From Flectobacillus roseus (GTDB lineage Bacteria > Bacteroidota > Bacteroidia > Cytophagales > Spirosomataceae), in the NCBI RefSeq assembly GCF_030056665.1, contig NZ_JASHIG010000007.1: a stretch of 64,000 nt of DNA; one strand, given 5' to 3'. Of this stretch, positions 45,067 to 54,392 are shown piece by piece. The notes beneath the pieces were generated by a model. It was given only the letters and a program-made list of their open reading frames with translations. It searched no databases and had not been told where the DNA came from. Within the stretch, counting starts at the first letter, position 1. Every line of letters begins with the position of its first letter. The position numbers and the translations under genes were made by a program.

Positions 45067-45399
45067 GATACCCTTTGTGATATTTATTTTCTGAAAAAAT
45101 CTTCTATTTGAGCCGTTACTTAGTAGAAATATATCAATTTAATCTTTTAGGTTATATAGCGTTATTCGTTAGTGTAGAATTGTGAGTTAGAGCTGTACGG
45201 AGGGTTTCCAACAATTACGGATTTAGGATTTCTAATTTCGGAAATAGAGTAAAATACTTTTATTTTTTTATAAAATATAGAAGTTTATACTTCCGAAATC
45301 CCACATCCGAAATAATCAGTTTTTATAATCCTAGTATACAACCCTAACTCACAACTACCAATTTCCTGATCTAAAAATTGATATTTATCTCTAAACAAT
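45067..45399. repeat. Intergenic repeat region
   Basis: Positions 45181-45246 match 14292-14355 (GTTAGAGCTGTAC, then GATTTCTAATTTCGGAAATA), and CCGAAATCCCACATCCGAAA at 45292-45311 pairs partly with the CGGATTT stretch at 45218-45230. No gene is visible. Confidence 0.6.
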
Positions 45400-46461
45400 A
45401 TGCTTTCTAGAAGAACCTTTTTGGCTTCTTTAGGAGTTTTGCCATTGACTACATTTAGCTTTGGAAAACCCAAAACTAAGGTTTTGCCTTTATCCGATTT
45501 TGTCAAGCACCTTGAACCAGTTGGTCGTCGATTGGAAATAGAAGGGTATTACGTTTGGTGTGCTTCACCGATTATGGCTCCAGATGGGAAAGTACATGTT
45601 TTCTTTTCAAGATGGCCTGAAAAATACAAAATGGGTGGTTGGATTCATAAATCCGAAATTGCTCATGCTATTGCTGATTCTCCTACAGCTCCCTTTAAAG
45701 TTACTGGTACTATTCTTGCTCCAAGAGGCGAAGGATTTTGGGATGCAACTACCTGTCATAATCCTCATATTCAATTTATTGATAACCAATATTGTTTGTT
45801 TTACATGGGTAATTCCAATGGTAAGACAGATACTAAGCGTATTGGTATTGCCACAGCGCCAAGCCTCGATGGCCCTTGGACTCGCTATGACAAACCGCTG
45901 TTAGAAGCTGGTACCGAAGGCGCTTGGGATGACCACTGCACCACAAATCCCTCTTTTATTAAACACCCGAATGGAGAGTATTGGTTGTACTACAAATCTT
46001 GGAATACCAAAGAATACCAAGAAGCTCAAGGCGCTATTCGTGGTAATCGAAAATACGGTTTGGCAATTGCCAAAAATTTAATGGGACCTTATACCAAGTA
46101 TGCAGGTAATCCCATTGTAGATTTTTCGAAAAAAGGCAATAATGCCCAAGTTGAGGATGCTTTTACGTATTGGGAAAATGGCAAATTCAAAATGCTTACC
46201 CGCGATATGGGTTATTTTAACCATGAAGTAGGCTTGTTTATGGAGTCGAAAAATGGAAAGAAGTGGAGCGAACCTACCGTATCTTTTTTTCCTGCGGAAG
46301 CCTATATTACCGAACCACCAGCACCTTCGCACCTTAAGCGATATGGTAGGTTTGAACGCCCGCAATTACTCCTACAAAACGGTAAGCCAACCCATCTTTT
46401 TACCGCTATGCAAGGAGGGAAATATGCTACCTCTAGTTGTTTCGTTTTCCGCTTGAGCTAA
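45400..46461 (+). CDS. Secreted five-bladed propeller glycoside hydrolase
   Basis: A 353-residue exported enzyme with a twin-Arg-like N-terminus (MLSRRTFLASLGVLPLTTFS). The propeller shows acidic blades like GH43/GH117-type enzymes: YYVWCASPIMAPDGKVHVFF (putative base Asp), WDATTCHNPHIQFIDNQYCL, DDHCTTNPSFIKHPNGEYWL and VEDAFTYWENGKFKMLTRDM (putative Glu acid). The exact family cannot be fixed by eye. It precedes the PL11 rhamnogalacturonan lyase gene by 53 bases on the same strand, so it probably trims rhamnogalacturonan fragments. Confidence 0.78.
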   Translation: MLSRRTFLASLGVLPLTTFSFGKPKTKVLPLSDFVKHLEPVGRRLEIEGYYVWCASPIMAPDGKVHVFFSRWPEKYKMGGWIHKSEIAHAIADSPTAPFKVTGTILAPRGEGFWDATTCHNPHIQFIDNQYCLFYMGNSNGKTDTKRIGIATAPSLDGPWTRYDKPLLEAGTEGAWDDHCTTNPSFIKHPNGEYWLYYKSWNTKEYQEAQGAIRGNRKYGLAIAKNLMGPYTKYAGNPIVDFSKKGNNAQVEDAFTYWENGKFKMLTRDMGYFNHEVGLFMESKNGKKWSEPTVSFFPAEAYITEPPAPSHLKRYGRFERPQLLLQNGKPTHLFTAMQGGKYATSSCFVFRLS

Positions 46462-46514
46462 AATTTTACTACTAATATTCACTAATTTCTTTACCAATAA
46501 ACCTGATTTATTTC

Positions 46515-48320
46515 ATGAAAAAAATCGTAAGTAAAGTATTACCCTTTGGTTTGGGCTTGCTGCTATCTTCGGGTGTGATGGCGCAGTATCAACTCGAAAA
46601 TTTGGATAGAGGTTTGGTCGCTGTGCGTACCAACCCAAAATCTGTTTTTTTGAGTTGGAGAATACTTGGCTCAGATGCCAAAAATTTGGCTTTTAATATT
46701 TACAGAGGAAAAACCAAATTAAACGCCAGTCCGATTACAACGATATCCAATTGGGTAGACAGCACAGGAATCGAGTCAAGTGAATACAGTCTTTGTGCTG
46801 TTATCAATGGCAAAGAACAAAAGTCTATTTATACCCAAGTCTTATCTCAAAACTTCATAGAAATACCCCTTAAAATACCAGAAGGAGGCACTACCCCCGA
46901 TGGTAAGCCTTATACTTATACCGCTTCGGATTGCTCGGTAGGAGATTTGGACGGTGATGGTAAATATGAAATTGTCTTGAAATGGGATCCGACTAATGCC
47001 AAGGATAATTCTCAAAAAGGTTATACAGGAAACGTCTACTTAGACGCATATCGTATGGATGGGAAGCAATTGTGGCGTGTAGATTTAGGGAAAAATATTC
47101 GTGCTGGAGCGCACTATACCCAGTTTATGGTTTTTGATTTTGATGGAGATGGTAAAGCCGAAATTGCCTGTAAAACTGCGGATGGAACGACAGATGCTTT
47201 TGGGAAAATCATAGGAGATGCCAAAGCTGATTATCGTAATGAAGCGGGATATGTATTGGATGGTCCTGAGTTTTTGACAGTTTTTGAAGGTATTTCTGGT
47301 AAAATTCTTGATTCTGTACCATTTACGCCTGAGCGTGGCGAGGTAGGAGCTTGGGGAGATAAATATGGCAACCGAGTAGATAGATTTATCTCAGCAGTGG
47401 CGTATCTCGACGGCAAACATCCAAGCCTGATTACTGGGCGTGGCTACTATACACGTTTGGTTAGAACTGCTTGGGATTTTGAGAAAGGTAAAATCAAAAT
47501 GCGTTGGAATTTTGACTCTAACGATGCTGGAAATGAAGCCCATAGAAGTATGGGGAATCACCAAATGAGTATTGCAGATTTGGATGGCGATGGTAAACAA
47601 GAGGTAATTAGTGGGTCATCGGTAATAGCTTCTAATGGTAAAAGTTTTTATGCAAATGGCTTAGGTCATGGCGATGCGTTGCATGTTTCAGACATGGATC
47701 CAACCAGAAAAGGTTTAGAACTTTGGCAATGCCATGAGGAACCAGCCAAATATGGAGAATATGGGATGGAATTTAGAGACCTTTTAACAGGAAAACCTAT
47801 TTGGGGAGTATCAGGTGAAGGCAAGGATATTGGACGTTGTATGGCGGCTGATATTGATCCTACTCATTATGGATACGAGGTTTGGGGCTCAGTAGGAGGG
47901 CTTTATGACTGTAAAGGAAATCAGATTAGTGCTACCAGACCTCGTTCTATGAACTTTGCGGTTTGGTGGGATGGCGATTTAACTCGTGAGTTATTGGATG
48001 GTAATCATGTAGATAAATGGGATTATCAAAATGGACAATTGGTACGCCTATTCACAGCCGAAGGCTGCTCTTCAAACAACGGTACAAAGGCAACACCTGC
48101 CGTTTCAGCAGATTTATTTGGCGATTGGCGTGAGGAGGTAGTATTGAAAAAAAGCGATAGCTCAGCTCTTCGTATTTTTACGACTACTATTCCAACAACT
48201 TATAAAATGCCAACCCTGATGCACGATGCTCAATATCGAGTGGCTATTGCTTGGCAAAATTCAGGCTATAACCAACCGCCTCATCCAAGCTTTTATTTGG
48301 GAGAAGTTGCACCGAAGTAA
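46515..48320 (+). CDS. Rhamnogalacturonan lyase, polysaccharide lyase family 11
   Basis: A 601-residue secreted lyase (signal peptide MKKIVSKVLPFGLGLLLSSG, then VMAQ) that cleaves the rhamnose-galacturonic acid backbone of RG-I. The N-terminal Ig-like domain begins LDRGLVAVRTNPKSVFLSWR. The eight-bladed propeller has calcium-binding DxDGDG repeats: CSVGDLDGDGKYEIVLKWDP, FDFDGDGKAEIACKTADG and IADLDGDGKQEVISGS, plus HYTQFMVFDFDG and MSMYR-free active-site region HRSMGNHQMS. These match YesW/YesX-type PL11 enzymes. It follows the propeller glycosidase gene as a two-gene operon. Confidence 0.94.
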   Translation: MKKIVSKVLPFGLGLLLSSGVMAQYQLENLDRGLVAVRTNPKSVFLSWRILGSDAKNLAFNIYRGKTKLNASPITTISNWVDSTGIESSEYSLCAVINGKEQKSIYTQVLSQNFIEIPLKIPEGGTTPDGKPYTYTASDCSVGDLDGDGKYEIVLKWDPTNAKDNSQKGYTGNVYLDAYRMDGKQLWRVDLGKNIRAGAHYTQFMVFDFDGDGKAEIACKTADGTTDAFGKIIGDAKADYRNEAGYVLDGPEFLTVFEGISGKILDSVPFTPERGEVGAWGDKYGNRVDRFISAVAYLDGKHPSLITGRGYYTRLVRTAWDFEKGKIKMRWNFDSNDAGNEAHRSMGNHQMSIADLDGDGKQEVISGSSVIASNGKSFYANGLGHGDALHVSDMDPTRKGLELWQCHEEPAKYGEYGMEFRDLLTGKPIWGVSGEGKDIGRCMAADIDPTHYGYEVWGSVGGLYDCKGNQISATRPRSMNFAVWWDGDLTRELLDGNHVDKWDYQNGQLVRLFTAEGCSSNNGTKATPAVSADLFGDWREEVVLKKSDSSALRIFTTTIPTTYKMPTLMHDAQYRVAIAWQNSGYNQPPHPSFYLGEVAPK

Positions 48321-48420
48321 TTTGAAGGTTAGTTGATTTGAAAACGGTTAAATACCCAAATAGAAGTCATTCTGTATTTTGGGATACCTTGCTAGAAATA
48401 TCATAACAGTTAACCAAAAA

Positions 48421-48458
48421 ATGCGTTCGAAAAGAGCTTTTCGAACGCATTTTTTTTA
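48421..48458. terminator. Bidirectional terminator between PL11 and PQQ dehydrogenase genes
   Basis: A perfect 13-bp stem, TGCGTTCGAAAAG (48422-48434) and CTTTTCGAACGCA (48437-48449), flanked by an A-tract on the left and TTTTTTTT on the right, so it works on both strands. Confidence 0.9.
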
Positions 48459-48522
48459 TACTATATCTCAGGATAATAATCACTCATTTCCTCAATCTCA
48501 ACTCACTAAATTTGAGATTAAA

Positions 48523-49692
48523 TTATTCTGGAAGTAACTGGATAATGCGTCCTGGACCTTCTACAGAAATATAAATTAAGCCATCAGGACCTTGTTTTAC
48601 GTTGCGTACACGACCGATACTTTCCAATAATTTCTGTTCTTTCACTACTTTTCCATCTTTGATTTCAAGACGACTTAGGTATTGATACGCTAGTCCGCCC
48701 ACTAACAAGCTTCCTTTCCAACCTTTGTATTTATCACTTGTTAAAAATGCGATACCACAAGTTCCGATAGAAGGCGTGTATTGGTGTTGAGGAAGTGTGA
48801 CACCCTCTTTTGATGGAGCTTTAGAAATAGTTTTTCCATCGTAGTTGATACCATAAGATACCACAGGCCAACCGTAGTTTTTGCCTTTTTGGATCACATT
48901 CACTTCGTCTCCACCACGAGGACCGTGCTCAGACTCCCAAATTTCTTGTGTAGTTGGATTAAAAATCAAACCTTGTGGGTTGCGGTGACCGTATGAGTAA
49001 ACCGTAGAAGGCGCAGTGTTTCCTTCTAAAATTGGGTTGTCGCTAGGTACTTTACCATCGTCTGTCATGCGGTGAACTTTTCCCCAAGGAATCGTTACAT
49101 TTTGCGCATTCATGTTTGGTGATTCAGCACCACCATAACTTGTTGCACCACCTTCACCAATGGATAAAAACAAAAATCCTTTGTTATCAAACTCGATGCG
49201 GCTACCGTAGTGGTTGTACATCGTGTTGGTAGCAGGAGTGCTAAAAATCGTTTCGGTACCAGTGATCGCATCACCGCTGAGTTTGAAACGAATCAAATTT
49301 AATTGTGAGCCATTATCAGAACCCTTGCTTACATAAGTCGCATAAATCCAACCATTTTGGGCATATTTTGGATGAACTCTCAAATCCAACAATCCACCTT
49401 GTCCTTTAGCGAATACATCTGTTGGAGCACCTGAAAGCTCTGTGGTTTTCCCGCCAGAATAACGGAAAATTTTACCTTGTCTTTCTGTAAAAAGTAAATC
49501 GCCATTAGGGAGAAAATCCATTCCCCAGATAATTTCCTTGTCGTTAACAATGATATTAGTTTTGATTTTTGGTTGATTATCTGCTGTAGCGTTTTCAGTA
49601 GTCGGCTCCAATCCTCCATTTGTTTTGCAGGAGAATCCAGAAGAAAGGGACATGATTGTTAAGCAAGCACATCCTAAAAGTACATTTTTCAT
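48523..49692 (-). CDS. PQQ-dependent sugar dehydrogenase (sorbosone/glucose type)
   Basis: A 389-residue exported six-bladed propeller of the soluble aldose/sorbosone dehydrogenase family, which oxidises sugars using pyrroloquinoline quinone. The N-terminus has a lipoprotein-like signal (MKNVLLGCACLTIMSLSSGF, SC). Family features are EIIWGMDFLPNGDLLFTERQ, GLLDLRVHPKYAQNGWIYAT, SRIEFDNKGFLFLSIGEGG, YSYGHRNPQGLIFNP with ESEHGPRGGDEVN (PQQ/calcium site), and IGRVRNVKQGPDGLIYISVE at the end. Convergent with the PL11 gene. Confidence 0.9.
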   Translation of the reverse strand: MKNVLLGCACLTIMSLSSGFSCKTNGGLEPTTENATADNQPKIKTNIIVNDKEIIWGMDFLPNGDLLFTERQGKIFRYSGGKTTELSGAPTDVFAKGQGGLLDLRVHPKYAQNGWIYATYVSKGSDNGSQLNLIRFKLSGDAITGTETIFSTPATNTMYNHYGSRIEFDNKGFLFLSIGEGGATSYGGAESPNMNAQNVTIPWGKVHRMTDDGKVPSDNPILEGNTAPSTVYSYGHRNPQGLIFNPTTQEIWESEHGPRGGDEVNVIQKGKNYGWPVVSYGINYDGKTISKAPSKEGVTLPQHQYTPSIGTCGIAFLTSDKYKGWKGSLLVGGLAYQYLSRLEIKDGKVVKEQKLLESIGRVRNVKQGPDGLIYISVEGPGRIIQLLPE

Positions 49693-49827
49693 AAAGAATT
49701 GAATGTTAGATTTTGAATTTATTACAAAAGTATAATAATCAGGCTTTTCTCTGTCGGGGCTGTAGGGCTTTTTGTATCGGATTGTGAGTCTATGGATGGT
49801 ATATATCCTAAAATCCGAAACCCATTC

Positions 49828-50790
49828 CTATAATTTGATTTTTTCTCCTTGTTGTGGAAAAATGATATTTAATCCTAATGTATTTTGAGCTTTCACCTGT
49901 TCAATGATTTTTTGCTCGTTTATAGCTGGGGGTTTCAAATGCGTGATAACAACATTTAGGCCTTTGAGATTTTCTTTTCCTGCAAGGTCTGCCAAAATAT
50001 TCATTTCTTTCATAAGCCATTGTGGCGTTAGGTGACCAAACAGCAGATGATTAGGTTGTTCGTTGGGAAAGGAAACCTCTATGAGGATTCCTTTCAATTG
50101 CTTGTTTTTGATCAATGGTGCTACATTTTTCCAAAGATTTTTCAACTTACCTGCTTTTTCTAATTCATCTGGTCCTGTATCTCCCAAATACAAAACATAA
50201 GCATCTTGGTGTTTTATCAAGAAAGCAGTACTCTCAAAAGGTTCGATATGACTTAAAGAAAACGCTTTTACAGACATATCTGTACCCGAAATACTTTGTT
50301 CTGTTTCAAGCGGTAAAGTTGCGTAATGGTATTTTTTCAAGAGAGTACCCACACCTGCATCGCCAAAATTTACCCAAGTTTTATCATTGAAATAGTTTTC
50401 TTGCATGATGGTCATGCACTTTTGCGTCGCATAAATACTTTTTGCGGTATCGCCAGGGGAGTTGATAATGAGTCCAGAAACATGGTCGAGGTGTGGGTGA
50501 GAAATAAAATAACCTTTAATGTATTTTCTCATCACCTGCGAAGCCGATAAAGTAAATGTTTTTTTCTCTACGGCTTTTTGTAAACCAGCGTAAACTGTTC
50601 CAGCGTCTAAGGCCACAAATTGCTCCGAACCACTTGGTCCGAGCATATAACACGACATATTACTTTCGTCGGTACCACCTTTTACGCCTAGCGGAATTAG
50701 GTCAAAACTTGATTTTTGTCCCCATGTACTCCAACTTACTAAGGTTAGTGTAAGGAGAGAATAGAGTTTGAGTTTGTTGAATCGAATCAT
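49828..50790 (-). CDS. Class II 3',5'-cyclic-nucleotide phosphodiesterase
   Basis: A 320-residue metallo-beta-lactamase-fold enzyme exported through a signal peptide (LYSLLTLTLVSWSTWGQ). The metal site is ISHPHLDHVSGLIINSP (HxHxDH), with later ligands in SLSHIEPFESTAF and LYLGDTGPDELE, and LFGHLTPQWL. DESNMSCYMLGPSGSEQFVALDAGTV is split here as DESNMSCYMLGP and FVALDAGTV, the family N-terminal signature of PDE class II (yeast PDE1-like). It should hydrolyse cAMP or cGMP, here in the periplasm. Confidence 0.9.
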   Translation of the reverse strand: MIRFNKLKLYSLLTLTLVSWSTWGQKSSFDLIPLGVKGGTDESNMSCYMLGPSGSEQFVALDAGTVYAGLQKAVEKKTFTLSASQVMRKYIKGYFISHPHLDHVSGLIINSPGDTAKSIYATQKCMTIMQENYFNDKTWVNFGDAGVGTLLKKYHYATLPLETEQSISGTDMSVKAFSLSHIEPFESTAFLIKHQDAYVLYLGDTGPDELEKAGKLKNLWKNVAPLIKNKQLKGILIEVSFPNEQPNHLLFGHLTPQWLMKEMNILADLAGKENLKGLNVVITHLKPPAINEQKIIEQVKAQNTLGLNIIFPQQGEKIKL

Positions 50791-51133
50791 AATGTTAATA
50801 TATAAATTGCTACAAGATATAGCTTAGTTAAAACTGTAAAGTTAAGGTATTAAAGCTTAAATGTTGGAAGAAGAATACATTTAAACAATTTAGCTTATGT
50901 GTACTTGAATGTTGGAATACTTTTTGCTAAAAATTGAATTGAAAAGGCTGTTATTTTTTACATAAACTTAAAAAAGTAACATTTATGGCTTTTTATTTAT
51001 CATTTAATTTCTATATTTAAAAAAAGAAATTGTTCTTTCGGCATAATCCTTGATAGGTGTTTTTCTGGACAAATTGATATTTCAAGAAAGCAGCGACCTA
51101 ACTATTCTTTATATTGTTTCAACCCATGTACTT
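50791..51133. other. Divergent intergenic region
   Basis: About 340 bases, strongly AT-rich, between the leftward phosphodiesterase gene and the rightward glycosyltransferase-like gene. No gene or clear hairpin is seen; promoters for both should lie here. Confidence 0.4.
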
Positions 51134-52090
51134 ATGTTTGAAAAAATCCTTAACAAATTTCTGAGCTTGATTGTCTTACTTCGTCACGGACGAATGACGC
51201 CAGATGTTAGATATTATTACCGTCACACATATCGGTGTCAGCTCACGCAGTGGAAGTATGTGTTGCAGGACTATGTATTCAGAAAGCCATATAAAGAAAT
51301 AGAGTTTCAAGGAGAATTTGCCCCTGAACTAGAATTTACAATTCCATTTGCCTATTGGCATTTTAAAAATGGTACCTTAAAAAGTACCAAAGGTGCTTTG
51401 TTTACGAAAGAAATGTATTTCTTTTCTCCGCATCATGAAGAAGTCTTTGATGTGAGAACCAACGAGGGTAATTATAATTTTGAACTTCCACGTGTACTCT
51501 ATAGTCAGGATTATGATATGGCGAAATGGCTTGAAGTACCTTATAAAGAGCACTTTAAGAATGATGTTTACGTCTATGACAAGCCAATGTTGATGATTGC
51601 CAATCGATACAATATGGAATGGGGTGGGGCGCCAATTAGTTTTTATAGTATCGAAGACTTGGACTTTATGATTAGTCACCTGAAAAAAGACTATACCATT
51701 TTATACAACCGCCCACGCCCTCAGAATATTACCAATGACACCAGCGATATTTACGAACTCAATGACTACGAATGGTTGGCAGAAACGCATCCTGAAGTAG
51801 TTTTGATGGAGGATTTGTATAAAGAAAATAAAATTAAAGCGAGAAATTACAACCATTTCCAGCTATCTGTGTATGCCAATTGTGAGAAGTTTATTTCAAT
51901 TCATGGAGGCACAGCAGCCTTGGCAAGTTGTTTTAAAGGCTCTAATATAATCTTATCTAAAAAAGGACCAGAGCATCATTTCGGGTGTTTCAAAACACTT
52001 TTTCCTAAACTTTCAGGAGCTACGATTTATCACGCCAAAACTAATGAAGAGGCTAGAAACTTTGTGCTAAAACATTACGTAAAATCATAA
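51134..52090 (+). CDS. Probable glycosyltransferase (GT61-like) for surface polysaccharide
   Basis: A protein of 318 residues when started at the ATG at 51134 (MFEKILNKFLSLIVLL); the longer frame from 51050 adds 28 residues of low quality. I do not recognise a clear family, but the end has FISIHGGTAALASCFKGSNI, which resembles the HGAG-type nucleotide-sugar site of GT61 and fucosyltransferase-like enzymes, followed by EHHFGCFKTLFPKLS. The flippase gene starts 4 bases after the stop, so the pair is an operon and likely acts in assembling or exporting a surface polysaccharide. Confidence 0.6.
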   Translation: MFEKILNKFLSLIVLLRHGRMTPDVRYYYRHTYRCQLTQWKYVLQDYVFRKPYKEIEFQGEFAPELEFTIPFAYWHFKNGTLKSTKGALFTKEMYFFSPHHEEVFDVRTNEGNYNFELPRVLYSQDYDMAKWLEVPYKEHFKNDVYVYDKPMLMIANRYNMEWGGAPISFYSIEDLDFMISHLKKDYTILYNRPRPQNITNDTSDIYELNDYEWLAETHPEVVLMEDLYKENKIKARNYNHFQLSVYANCEKFISIHGGTAALASCFKGSNIILSKKGPEHHFGCFKTLFPKLSGATIYHAKTNEEARNFVLKHYVKS

Positions 52091-52094
52091 TCGT

Positions 52095-53423
52095 ATGGCA
52101 AATAATTATTGGCTAAAATCTGGTTTCTTGAATATTCTCCAAAGTTTGACAAACGTACTTTTTGGCTTTGGAGGATTTTATATGTTGGTACGTGTTTTGG
52201 ATAAAAACCAGTTTGGCGCTTGGACACTCTTTATGACTACCACTTCTATTTTAGAGGTAATTCGTAATGGTTTGATAGGGAATGCACTAGTGAAATTTTT
52301 GTCGGGTGCGAAACCCGAAGAGAAAACCCCAATTATTACGGCTTCGGTCACAATTAGTGCTTCATTATCAGTGTTTTGTGTATTGCTGAATCTAATTTTT
52401 TCACATTTTCTCAGTGTAATGTGGCATACGCCTGAGTTGGAGCCGATGTTTTATGTGCATAATATCACGTTTTTACTCTCAGGAGTTTTAGCCATATTCA
52501 ATAGCGTCGAGCAAGCGCATTTAGCCTTCAATGGCGTATTCATTACCACCTTTGTACGTCAGGCTGTACTATTTTTATTTATTCTGGTTTGCTTCGTTAC
52601 TAAGTTTACCATACCATTAGCGTACCTAGTGTATATTCAAATTGTGGCGGTTGTAATTGCGACCTTAATCGGATATAGCTATGCCAGAAAACATTTGACA
52701 TTGGATCGACAGTTACACAAAGAATGGATTAGTAAATTATTTCATTTCGGGAAATATACCTTTGGTACATCGGTAAGCTCTATTCTGTCTGGAACGATTG
52801 ATCAAATGATGCTTGGTGCTATGCTTTCTCCTGTAGCCTCAGGTGCGTTTAATGTGGCAGTACGAATTACAAATCTTATCGAGATACCAACCAATTCTAT
52901 CGCTACCATTGTATTTCCACAAAGTGCCAAGCGTGCGCAGGAGGGTATCGATGGTGTTCGCTATTTGTATGAAAAATCGGTAGGAACAATCTTAGCATTG
53001 GTGATTCCAGCGATTATTTTTCTGTATCTATTTTCAGATTTGATTGTCAATATTATAGCTGGAGGAAAGTACGATGACTCGATTCCTTTATTGAAAATCA
53101 CGTTATTGTATTGCATTTTTGTACCTTTTGGTCGTCAATTTGGTATTGTAATCGACTCTATCGGAAAAACAAAACTGACCTTTTTTGTGGTAGTTTTTTC
53201 AGCTTGTTTGAATATTGCGATGAACTATTTTTTGATCAGTTCGCAAGGGGTGATGGGAGCAGCGAGGGCAACTTTAGTGTCGAGTATCATAGGTTTTATC
53301 ATCGGACAAGTAATTTTGTATAAAGAACTAAAAGTAAATGTGCTTCATCCGTTTATTTATGCTTTTAGATTTTACCCAGAATTTTATCATCAATATATCA
53401 AGCCTCGTTTAAAAAAGGCTTGA
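52095..53423 (+). CDS. Polysaccharide flippase (Wzx/RfbX-like, MOP superfamily)
   Basis: A 442-residue inner-membrane protein with about 12 to 14 helices (LNILQSLTNVLFGFGGFYML, VLFLFILVCFVTKFTIPL, IPAIIFLYLFSDLIVNIIAG, IGFIIGQVILYKEL). The N-terminal GGFYMLVRVLDKNQFGAWTL and the middle ISSILSGTIDQMMLGAMLSP-type segment fit PST/MATE-like polysaccharide exporters that flip lipid-linked glycans across the membrane. It is 4 bases downstream of the glycosyltransferase-like gene. A hairpin overlaps its stop codon. Confidence 0.88.
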   Translation: MANNYWLKSGFLNILQSLTNVLFGFGGFYMLVRVLDKNQFGAWTLFMTTTSILEVIRNGLIGNALVKFLSGAKPEEKTPIITASVTISASLSVFCVLLNLIFSHFLSVMWHTPELEPMFYVHNITFLLSGVLAIFNSVEQAHLAFNGVFITTFVRQAVLFLFILVCFVTKFTIPLAYLVYIQIVAVVIATLIGYSYARKHLTLDRQLHKEWISKLFHFGKYTFGTSVSSILSGTIDQMMLGAMLSPVASGAFNVAVRITNLIEIPTNSIATIVFPQSAKRAQEGIDGVRYLYEKSVGTILALVIPAIIFLYLFSDLIVNIIAGGKYDDSIPLLKITLLYCIFVPFGRQFGIVIDSIGKTKLTFFVVVFSACLNIAMNYFLISSQGVMGAARATLVSSIIGFIIGQVILYKELKVNVLHPFIYAFRFYPEFYHQYIKPRLKKA

Positions 53424-53424
53424 T
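53397..53424 (+). terminator. Hairpin overlapping the flippase stop codon
   Basis: ATCAAGCCT (53397-53405) and AGGCTTGAT (53416-53424) form a perfect 9-bp stem that includes the TGA stop at 53421. TTGAAG follows, so the T-tract is weak. Confidence 0.5.
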
Positions 53425-53470
53425 TTGAAGTCTTTTGGATGAAAAAGTATTGAAGAATGTAGAAGAGATA

Positions 53471-53739
53471 ACTGGTTCAAGACTTAGTCTTGGACCTTTT
53501 TTATCAGTTTTAAAACTGAAGCAAGAGTGAGTCCGAGACAAAGTCTCGAACTAGGGATAACTGGTTCAAGACTTTGTCTTGGATCTATTTTTTTAAACAG
53601 TTTTAAAACTGAAGCAAGAGTGAGTCCGAGACAAAGTCTCGAACTATATATTACTGGTTCAAGACTTTGTCTTGGACCTATTTTTTTATCAGTTTTAAAA
53701 CTGAAGCAAGAATTAGTTCGAGACAAAGTCTCGAACTAG
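53471..53739. repeat. Left array of three palindromic REP-type units
   Basis: Three units at about 53471-53554, 53560-53645 and 53653-53739. Each has hairpin A (GGTTCAAGAC, 3 bases, GTCTTGGACC), a perfect palindrome CAGTTTTAAAACTG, and hairpin C (GTCCGAGAC AAA GTCTCGAAC). Hairpin C is close to the reverse complement of A, so each unit is a pair of opposed REPs around a palindromic centre. In the third unit C is a perfect inverted repeat (GTTCGAGAC/GTCTCGAAC). Confidence 0.9.
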
Positions 53740-53824
53740 GCTTCCATAAAGATTTTACCTGTTTAGTTACATTTTCTTCAAGAGTAGTCTCAATATTATT
53801 TTACAACTATTAAAAACTTGAAGA

Positions 53825-54376
53825 ATGAGTAGAAAATACACCTTTAAAGACACAGAGCATTTGTATTTCGTAACCATGACCACAGTATTTTGGGTTGATG
53901 TTTTTACACGAAATGAATATAAAGATATTGTGCTCGGAAGTATTAGGTATTGCTCAAAAGAGAAAGAATTGGATGTATATGGTTGGGTGATTATGACAAA
54001 CCATGTTCACATGATTGTCGGAACAAGAGGAAGACCTTTATCATATATTATGAGAGATTTAAAGAAATTTACCTCCATAAAAATAATAGAAAAGATAAAG
54101 GAGAATGATAAAGAAAGCCGTGCTCAATGGATGTTAAGGATTTTTGAATGGGCAGGAAAAAAAAATACCAATAATTATAATTATCAATTTTGGCAACAAC
54201 ATTCACACCCAATACAACTAGATTCTGACTGGAAAGCTCGTCAAAAATTAGAGTATATTCATCAAAACCCTGTAAGAGCTGGATTTGTTGCTAGTCCAGA
54301 AGAGTGGCTTTATAGTAGTGCTATTGACTATTATACTAAAAGGAAAGGTCTTTTGGAAATAAAATATCTATTCTAA
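53825..54376 (+). CDS. REP-associated tyrosine transposase (RAYT, IS200-like Y1)
   Basis: A 183-residue single-domain Y1 transposase. The HUH metal motif is MTNHVHMIVG (His-Val-His), and the catalytic Tyr is expected in LEYIHQNPVRAGFV, the signature of RAYT proteins, followed by EEWLYSSAIDYY. GRPLSYIMRDLKKFTSIKII lies between. RAYTs are domesticated relatives of IS200/IS605 transposases, which bind and mobilise REP palindromes. The gene is flanked on both sides by three near-identical repeat units, exactly the RAYT/REP arrangement. Confidence 0.93.
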   Translation: MSRKYTFKDTEHLYFVTMTTVFWVDVFTRNEYKDIVLGSIRYCSKEKELDVYGWVIMTNHVHMIVGTRGRPLSYIMRDLKKFTSIKIIEKIKENDKESRAQWMLRIFEWAGKKNTNNYNYQFWQQHSHPIQLDSDWKARQKLEYIHQNPVRAGFVASPEEWLYSSAIDYYTKRKGLLEIKYLF

Positions 54377-54392
54377 ACTTCTCTGGTTCATG

